From Chaetomium olivaceum (lineage: Eukaryota > Ascomycota > Sordariomycetes > Sordariales > Chaetomiaceae): DNA of 50,395 bases. Below the pieces are notes generated by a model that did not search any database, was not told the DNA's origin, and worked only from the letters and a program-made list of their open reading frames with translations. Location: the NCBI GenBank assembly GCA_039881045.1, contig JAYWVB010000100.1:1-50395 (forward strand), read 5' to 3'. This document shows positions 43,560 through 50,395 of this stretch, piece by piece. Positions within the stretch are counted from its first letter, which is position 1, and the number at the start of each line of letters is the position of its first letter. The translations under genes were made by a program, and so were the position numbers.

Positions 43560-45913
43560 CTACTTCAGCTTCTCCACCTCAAACATCCACTCCAATTCCG
43601 TCGGCAGATCAAATTCGACTTGCTGGCGCTGGTTCAAGCGTGGCCGAAGCTGCAACCACTCACCAGCTTCGTTGAGGCGCTCACGATGTTTGCACCTGAT
43701 TCGACAAGGATTCTTGCACTTCAGGCCGTTGATGCTCTTGGATCCCCTCAATTCACGCCCGCAGCTGTAGATAGGAACACAGGGCTGATTGCGGTCAATC
43801 CGTGCGTCGAAGGCGGCAATGGGCAGAAGGATAGGGGCGTGAGAGTCGTCCACGGTATCATACTGACCAATCAACATAGCACAAATTAGCACGAGGTCCT
43901 GGAGGGTGGAGTGCAGTTGCGAAACGGGGGAAGACGCCGTGGCGCCCCTGACTCCCTGAGCAGACAGGACTTAACGTACCTTGGTGATGAACCAATTCAC
44001 AAGGTCCATGGGCTCGTTCGAGTCGCCCATCCAAGCGCCGTAGCTTTGCCGTGCAATGCGGGCGTCAATGCGAGCAGACCCTTCGGCGGGGTTGGTCTGT
44101 TGTTGGCTGGCAACACCGTGCTTGGCCACCTTTGCCACGCCGTATATGGTTGCGCCGTTCTTCACCGCGAGTTGTCTGCAAACAACGTCATTGTCAGCGG
44201 GCGGCGGCACCAAGGTATTTAAACATATCGCCATAGCACCCCGGCCCGGGATAATCATGTTGAAGGTTGGACCTACCCCTCGCCATCTGTAAAGTGGACG
44301 CGTTCGCCGAAGCGGATCCGCAGCTCTTGCCGGAGGAATCGGTTGCGCCCGAACCCACCTACAACGACGATGCCCTAGACATGACAGCAGCGTCAGGCTA
44401 CGCTCATCAAGGAAAGAGAGGACACTAGACTAGACGTACCTGAGGCGGCCACGTGTGCTTCCTAATGACGGCATCGAATTGGTTTTGCGCGAGCGTTACA
44501 ATACCGTCGGTGACGGACCGGAAGGTGGTTACAACGTCGGAGCTGTGAGATGGTCGGTGTGGTTAACACGATGCTAAGGGTGCCAGGCACACAAGGATAG
44601 ACTCACCCTTTAATGAGAACAGCTTCCGTCGCGACACCATCTTGTCGGGAGACGACGACTTCGCAGGACCACGTGGCCAGTTTTGTAGCCCCTTCTTTGA
44701 TGGCACATGCGTCGTTCCACACCTTTTCAACTTGAGCTTGGAACCCAATCTGGTTGAGGCTTGCACAGCTGATGCTGAGCTGGCGTTCGACCTCCTCGAC
44801 GATGAAGGAACGCAACGCGCTTTTCATGAACATGTCGCCGAGGAGTTGGCCTTGTCCTGCGACGCACTCATGGAAGAGGAGTGATGTGGTGGAGGATAGG
44901 GTGTAGGAGATGAAATCCTGCTATCGAGTTAGGGTAACGACACCCAAAAAGCCACCCGGACGAGGTCGAACGGTGCTGGGAGGAGGGGGTTGGGCAGACT
45001 TACCACAGTGCCCCCACCAAGGTCGGCGATCACAACTGCGTTACCCTTCTATGGCGGCATTGCGTTAGTATCACGGCTCGGGATGCCCTGACGGTTGCCA
45101 CGGTTGGTAGGTGTGGCTGGCGAAATTGGGTTGGGTGGAGGGTGATTGGGGCGTTAGGGGGGGGGGGAGGCAACCTACCTCCAGTGAGGCTTGTTTGGCC
45201 ACGCGAGGGAGGACGGCCAAGGCTGCGGCCTCGGGCTCGAGCATCAGGTCTACAAAGGTGGCGTGGTTGGCGATGCCAGACATGGTAATAGCCTTCTCCA
45301 TCCGCTTGGTGGTTCGCTCGCCCCAAACAGCCGGGATGCCGAAAACGAAGCCCGCCGTCAGTTTAACGGGCCGGCCCCTGAAGCGTGCCGCTATGTCACT
45401 CTCGATCTGATTCCTGGCGCTCAATCACATCCTCCTCATGTACTCTGCGAGAACCGTGACCCTGTCCGTCATAACCAGCCGCCCCAATCTTATAAAGCTC
45501 TTGTTGGACAGCCCTAATGTGTTCTGGGTGCTGTGGGTCACCCTGCAGTTCGTCGTCGAGCAGTGCAAGCTTGAGCAGGGTCAGCCTGTCGTCTGCTGAC
45601 TCGACACCCGTGCCCCAGTTGTCGTTTAGCTGGATCCTTCCCAAGACTGTTGGTTGCAAACGCGCTCGGTCGATGTGCAAAGGCACCGAGATGGGCGCTG
45701 TTTCGGCTCTACCGGAGCGGTCTACGAAGCAGTACGAAATCCCACTCGTTCTAGGTATATGTGAGCATAGTCAGCGAGGAATACTAAGGCACACCTCGAG
45801 GCTCTTGTTGGACAAAACCCCGGGTGTGGTGTTTCCGTCTTTCCTCTGAGCACTCGATGGACTTACGAAACGCCAATATCAACCCCGATTGAGATACCGA
45901 TGGGAAGATCCAT
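43560..45913 (-). CDS. Hsp70-like ATPase, eight exons, one frameshift
   Basis: Exons 45867-45913, 45179-45750, 45004-45048, 44607-44917, 44440-44542, 44277-44374, 43980-44175 and 43560-43862, all GT-AG, give about 557 aa once one extra base near 45414 in exon 2 is removed; the next codons read NQIESDIAARFRG. Nucleotide motifs: phosphate-1 GVDIGVS then ISYCFVD, phosphate-2 VVIADLGGGTVDFISY (canonical), adenosine motif GIVVVGGFGRNRFLRQEL. It lacks a classical Hsp70 substrate-binding domain, so belongs to the fungal Hsp70-like ATPase group, of unknown client. An 11-G run sits in intron 2. Convergent with the SRPK-like kinase. Confidence 0.86.
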
Positions 45914-46946
45914 AGCTTAGTTGGGGGCGTGGCGGCCCAGCAGAACTCCAGCGGTCCGACGGTGGGCGGCGAAAGAGAATGAGGTGCAGCTGAGGCCAGA
46001 AGTGTGGAGGAGGAATAGGAGAGTGTGAGATCAAATCGGCAACAGATTCAACCAAGCGCCAATAATCCGTCAGCGACCAGACAGGAAATGTTGCTATCGA
46101 GTGCTGTCCCCTAAGGTGACTCTGTTTGGACCGAAAGAGAGAGCGGCAAGAAGAGTGCGGGATGTTGTTCGTTTGTCTCCATTTGGCCGCGCGAAGCCTT
46201 CCGGTATCCCCACAGCTTGTTACCTTATCTCGGACAGCTTTGCTGCCCAAACGTAATTTACCGTGCAGTCACTGAATCACTGTCAATAGAGTTCGGCCAT
46301 GCTGACGTGTCGACTCAATGTCAACGCATGGTCCCGCGGCGCGGCGGGAGGTGACAGGTGCCTGAGATGATCGGAGGCAAACGGCGTATCAGAGCAATGT
46401 AAATGGACTGAGAGTGCCCGCAGAGTGGCGCCTCACAGTTGGACAGAAATACACGTACCTATACAAAACATTTATGACCATGACACGTACAGCTTGAGCC
46501 CCGGTTAAACAGAAACGACCAACCGAGATACGGCACCTGGGGTATAATTGTCGTCAATCTGTCGGTCACCAGTGTACACCCCGGCTGCTCTGAGAATTCT
46601 TAGACGACAGCACCGTCCACACTCGAAACGGGGGCTTGAAAGTTTGTACACTGTGCTTAGCTTCGGGGCGGCGGCACGCTCCATCATCCTCTGTCGCTTT
46701 GTGCGTTCTGCTTTGTGCGGTGGGCTTGTACCTAGCACTCGCCGGCGCCCACCTCGCCCCTTTATTCCCCTGCCGCCGTTTCCGGAATGCCGACTCAGAG
46801 AAGTTTAAAACCCCTGGTACTCGCTCTCTGGGAAAAGACCATGACGCTCTGTGGAATGCCACCCATCTTGACAGGATTGTCATTCTTTTGCCATCTGGTC
46901 GGCATCACCTCCCAGTCACGATCAACCGCCGGTCCCAAACTTGACA
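45914..46946. promoter_or_regulatory. Promoter interval between divergent genes
   Basis: 1 kb upstream of both the second Hsp70-like gene and the broken 46.9 kb gene. No convincing element beyond short AT patches; small ORFs look like shadows. Confidence 0.45.
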
Positions 46947-48342
46947 ATGTCTCAGACCAAACGTCAAAAGCGCAGGTCAACCTCGCCAGACAGTTCCGGG
47001 ACTGAAGATTCTCCGCCTCCAAGCCCCCGCGGGTTGTTTTCCGGCCCCCGTGCTCCTCACCCGGACTGCGACGCCTACTGTTGCTGGAGGGGTATGGATT
47101 GGATTAACGATCATTCCATTGTAGAGGACTACATTAATGGACCTACTGCAGAGCTCCTGAACTCGATGGGTTGCTGGAACTGTTGAGGGCCGAAGTGCGG
47201 CTGTTGGGGAGGGACCTCCGGACATGTGCCTTCTACCGTGGCAAAGCCTGAACCCGAAGTTCAAAGCCGGCTGAGCAGCTGGTCCCCGGTCGCTAAACAG
47301 CTTTGGGAGTCGGACTTTCTCGCTCACCCGGAAGCCATGGTCCAGGCTTGATCTGGCACTATCTCGACGATTACCTATTCTCTTTTGCCGGCAACCAACG
47401 GACGGCACACTGGAGCTGCGTTCCGCAGTGTGGGAGCATGTCCGGGCCCTGCGACGGGACCTCGATGGCAAGTCGTCCCCCGGCTCTTGAAATGCTACGA
47501 GCCACACTAACACGTCATATAGCTTTACGTGCCCGCCAGTCCAACATAAACGATGTCGTCTACCGCCACCAGTTTCAAATGTGGAGCCGCATCACTGAAC
47601 ACCTTGTCCGAGGAGGACTTGCAGATAACAAGGTTTTCGACCTGGAAGAGTTGGTGCGCATTTTAAACGATCCCTCGGCCGCCTCGTCAATCGCCGGGAC
47701 AAGATTCCAGACGTTGCCTCCGCTGGAGACCTTTATGACCCTGGCGACATGCCCAGCGACATGCCCAGCGCGATCGACCACTTCGACGTGGCCATCAGAG
47801 CGCTGCTTGAATCGGCATGCCAGGCGCAGTATTTCATCCACGGCATGGACGACGGGCTATACGCTGAGGTTCACTCCCGTCGGAGAGGACTCGGGCAGGT
47901 TGTTTCGGCTTCCGCTTCAACCCGGGGTGGATGGACTTGAACAACCCGGTTGAGAATTCCATCCAAACAGCCAAACGAGCGCGGACACCCGCCCGTTCAA
48001 CTTGTCAGTCAGCCAATGCTGGCCGCCAGCGGCCTGAAGGGTGCCAAGAACAACACGAGATACACTCTACGGACACCAATGTGCGTTGTCACGCCTTGGA
48101 CGTTCGGTGGGGAGGAGGCGCAGCCGTACATTTTTGCCGGCTTCGAGAAAGGTTGGGAGCTGATTCCAGGCGATCTCTGGGATGAGCATAAGCGCGTTTC
48201 CAAGGAAAGGAAGAGGCGCGAGAAAGAGCAACAGGAGCTAGAGCAGAAGCCACTCGTCGAGGCGAGCGGAGACGGCGAGTTGGAAGCCATGGACGGTCAT
48301 GCCATGGACGAATCGTTGAAGATGTTCCATGCGAGTGACTAA
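46947..48342 (+). pseudogene. Unrecognised protein gene with many frameshifts
   Basis: Coding character is unmistakable but hops frames: basic start MSQTKRQKRRSTSPDSSG and DAYCCWRGMDWINDH from ATG 46947; LLELLRAEVRLLGRDLRTC after about 47155; SRLSSWSPVAKQLWESDF after 47244; WHYLDDYLFSFAGNQ after about 47340; VWEHVRALRRDLD after 47410; then, across a probable GC-AG intron (47468-47522), RARQSNINDVVYRHQFQMW; then FHGM-type strands and a long clean frame from 47950 to the stop at 48342 (FGGEEAQPYIFAGFEKGW, and a charged ERKRREKEQQELEQ helix). At least six one-base shifts in 1.4 kb. Family unknown. Either a real relic or a stretch of poor assembly. Confidence 0.6.
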
Positions 48343-49497
48343 CGGGTTCCCTTGTCATCGTTTACAGTTTTTATCAACTCGTGTTGGTAGCATCCATAGG
48401 AGGAAGGAAAATAGTCATTGAACGCCGCCTCTCCTCCATGTGCACTCACTCGGATCTCTGCAACCCCCCCAGTGAATCGCATCCACCTCCCCAATTGGCA
48501 GATGTTTGATGAGTAGAGATATGCATGGTCACGCAATATGCACCCTTGCAAGAGGCGGCTCAGCCTGCAGTGCAAACGGGCGCTGAGCCGGCAGCATGGG
48601 ATGCAAGATCGGCAAGGAGAGGGCGGCTGAGAGATCTGGACCTGCCGTGTCCCCGTCACCTTGCACACAGTCACGTAGGACTGCAGGGGCCATCTGATTA
48701 ATCAAACAGACTTCCAAACAACGCCTTCCCCGAAAGCCCTAAGGTCACAGTACAGCCAGTACAGCTACCGTTGGCAGAGCAGTCGACTGCCACCCCATCA
48801 GAGGCAGCCGTCGGTGCGGTCACCACACGGTCCGACTCGGCTGAGCCGCTGTAAAGAAGCTGAGTTCAAGTTCTCTAAACCGAAAATCTGCCATGGCGAG
48901 ACAGCAGGATCGCATTGAACAAAGATGGACGGAGCAACACAGACCTGTACGGCACTGGGCACGTGGTATGTCCGTTTTACGCGGGCGGCGGCGGCGAAGG
49001 CCGTAACTTCGGAAGTGACAACCTGGAAGTCTGGATTCTGGTCGGTACGTATTCGGTCTTTTTGAGATGGACAGCAGCAGCACAACAACACAAGGCGACA
49101 GTGCCGCGACCACTGATTCGACCAAATGATTTGACATGATTTGAAAACAATTCGTAGTACCAGGTGCACCTTCCGCCAGTACTGCCCAGATGACACGCCC
49201 CAGCCCCAGGGCCTTGGGTATCTCGATACTTGAATGCGAGATGCGATGGAGAAAAGAAGCGGTGCGTGGTGATTGGTTTTTTTTTTGGTGTTTGGGGTTA
49301 GGGCTGCAGACTTTGCAAGCCTGAATTCAGAACAGACCGGAGACAAGAACCGACATGTGACTTCGTGATTTGATTCACCAGGGTTAGGGCCAGACAATGC
49401 CCTTCCATCGATCCACTGTTGCCTGTCACGCTAACCTTGGTTACTGTGTCGTTATGGAGTTAACGCACGCGTCAACCGAACCAACAAACCAACTTCA
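48343..49497. other. Intergenic, no gene supported
   Basis: 1.15 kb. A 199-codon ORF on the minus strand (48798-49397) has no domain or codon bias and is not called. The right end is a CA-rich leader of the next gene. Confidence 0.5.
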
Positions 49498-50277
49498 ATG
49501 GATGCCCACGATGGGCCCGGCCGGTTGATGAATCCGACATTTCAATTCACCAACTTTAGCGCCGGCCGCACCCAAACCCCGATCTCGCCGCCCGACAACA
49601 CTACACAACATCATCATCACACAAAGGCCAGACCAGACCACCATCAGCGTCACCACCATCACCATCCTTACCATCCCCATCACCAATCCCATCAATAACA
49701 CCCCCCCAAACAATGCCACCATGGCCCCCCGACACCACCACCAGCACACCTTCACCACCGTGCCCAACCCGCTCGGCATGCAAGGGCTCATGGCCCGCCC
49801 GACCAACGGGCCCGAAAGCAAGCCGCCCATGACCTCCAAGCAAGCCCAGAAGCTCTACCGCGAGGCGACCCGCGGGCCGCGCCTCTCCCGCGCCGAGCAG
49901 CGCCGCGTCGAGCGCGAGGAGCAGGAGCGCATCCGCCGCGAGCTGGACCGCGATCGCCAGACCAGCCGCGCCCGCTCGCTGCGCGACAGGAAGAAGGAGA
50001 AGGAGCAGAAGGCGCTGCAGGAGAAGAGAAGGAAGGGCCTGCCGCTGGTGGACCCCCGCGCGAGCCAGGATACCATTTCGAGGTTTGTGGTTGTGAGGGG
50101 GAATGGGGCTGGGAGGAAGAGGGATGCGGAGGGGGGGGGGTCGGATTGGCGGTGGTGAGCGAGGAGGCGGACGAGGGCGGGGTGGACGAGAATATACCGC
50201 CTGGGCAGGCAGCGGGCAATACAACGAGTGAGGGCAAGAGACGGCGGTTGGTGGATGTGTTGGAGGGGGGCAAATGA
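49498..50277 (+). CDS. Conserved basic coiled-coil protein with PCNA-box-like motif, frameshifted at a G run
   Basis: The conserved core is MTSKQAQKLYREATRGPRLS followed by a long Arg/Glu/Lys helix (AEQRRVEREEQERIRRELD) and KRRKGLPLVDPRASQDTISRFV. I recall this layout from many ascomycete hypothetical proteins. QDTISRFV resembles a PIP box (Q-x-x-I-x-x-F), suggesting PCNA contact; inference only. The frame as written ends at 50158, but past the G10 run (50131-50140) another frame gives a sensible tail (DENIPPGQAAGN, KRRRLVDVLEGGK) to a stop at 50277, so one G is probably missing. The His-rich upstream part (49498-49696) lies in a different frame; the protein may start at 49721 or upstream with a further indel. 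Confidence 0.7.
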
Positions 50278-50395
50278 GACCGTGAAGGCAGAGGTCAAGT
50301 GGTGTGCGGGTGCCTGCCACGGTAGTTGAGCATCCCAAGGGAAGGATGTGATTGCAGACGGACAAGAGCCCGCGCCTGGTGGTTCTGCATCGCTG
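50278..50395. other. Window end, 3' flank
   Basis: 118 bases after the last stop; nothing further seen. Confidence 0.5.

Noticed and set aside
48798..49397. 199-codon minus-strand ORF
   Set aside because: No recognisable motif, no codon bias, no splice context.
1..50395. tRNA and dispersed 5S rRNA genes
   Set aside because: I looked for B-box-like GGTTCGA contexts and the conserved 5S core; the few GGTTC hits (for example near 10997, 19281) lack a matching cloverleaf.

Overview
The window is genomic DNA of a filamentous ascomycete, most likely a Sordariomycete of the Sordariales/Chaetomiaceae type. Genes are GC-rich, with short introns (about 55-165 bases) using GTRAGT-like donors and CTRAC-like branch points. 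Families include HET, 2EXR, PTH11-like receptors, Zn2Cys6 factors and lineage-expanded Hsp70-like and SRPK-like proteins. There are no rRNA, tRNA, CRISPR or recognisable transposon genes. Species assignment is inference only.

Layout, left: the 3' end of an unknown gene (1-777), an unassigned coding-looking exon (1161-1402, -), a 2EXR relic with in-frame stops (1543-1836), a regulator with an unusual C-terminal Zn2Cys6 finger (2246-3370, -), then an Hsp70-like gene (3875-6164) followed by a degenerate HET gene (6567-8557). Next comes a head-to-head pair for the kynurenine route, kynureninase (8691-10380, -) and indoleamine 2,3-dioxygenase (11148-12629, +), sharing one 767-base intergenic region; together they cover the first and a later step from tryptophan to anthranilate or 3-hydroxyanthranilate and so to NAD.

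Middle: an HPP-family membrane protein (14899-16061), a five-exon SRPK-like kinase (17203-19050, -), a small basic protein (20762-21414), and a divergent Zn2Cys6 regulator / 14-TM MFS exporter pair (21809-24491 and 25161-27063). The interval between them holds two copies of the same 23-base palindromic operator. Then an ACS-type MFS permease (28808-30639, -), a seven-helix PTH11-like rhodopsin-fold receptor (32628-33949, +) and an FAD monooxygenase with a GC-AG intron (34653-36279, -).

Right: an orphan conserved protein (38725-39353, -), an AT-richer stretch with tandem duplications, a second SRPK-like kinase (40842-42533) whose 3' end is duplicated head-on as a long inverted repeat, a second Hsp70-like gene (43560-45913, -), a heavily frameshifted unknown gene (46947-48342) and a conserved basic coiled-coil protein with a PCNA-box-like motif (49498-50277).

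Two themes dominate. First, many conserved genes carry isolated one-base indels, often in homopolymers, while introns and overall exon arithmetic stay correct. In IDO and kynureninase this looks more like assembly error than decay; HET and the 46.9 kb gene are damaged enough to be true relics. Second, the accessory content (two Hsp70-like ATPases, two SRPK-like kinases, HET, 2EXR, an inverted duplication that could make a long hairpin RNA) suggests a fast-evolving neighbourhood around otherwise ordinary metabolic genes.
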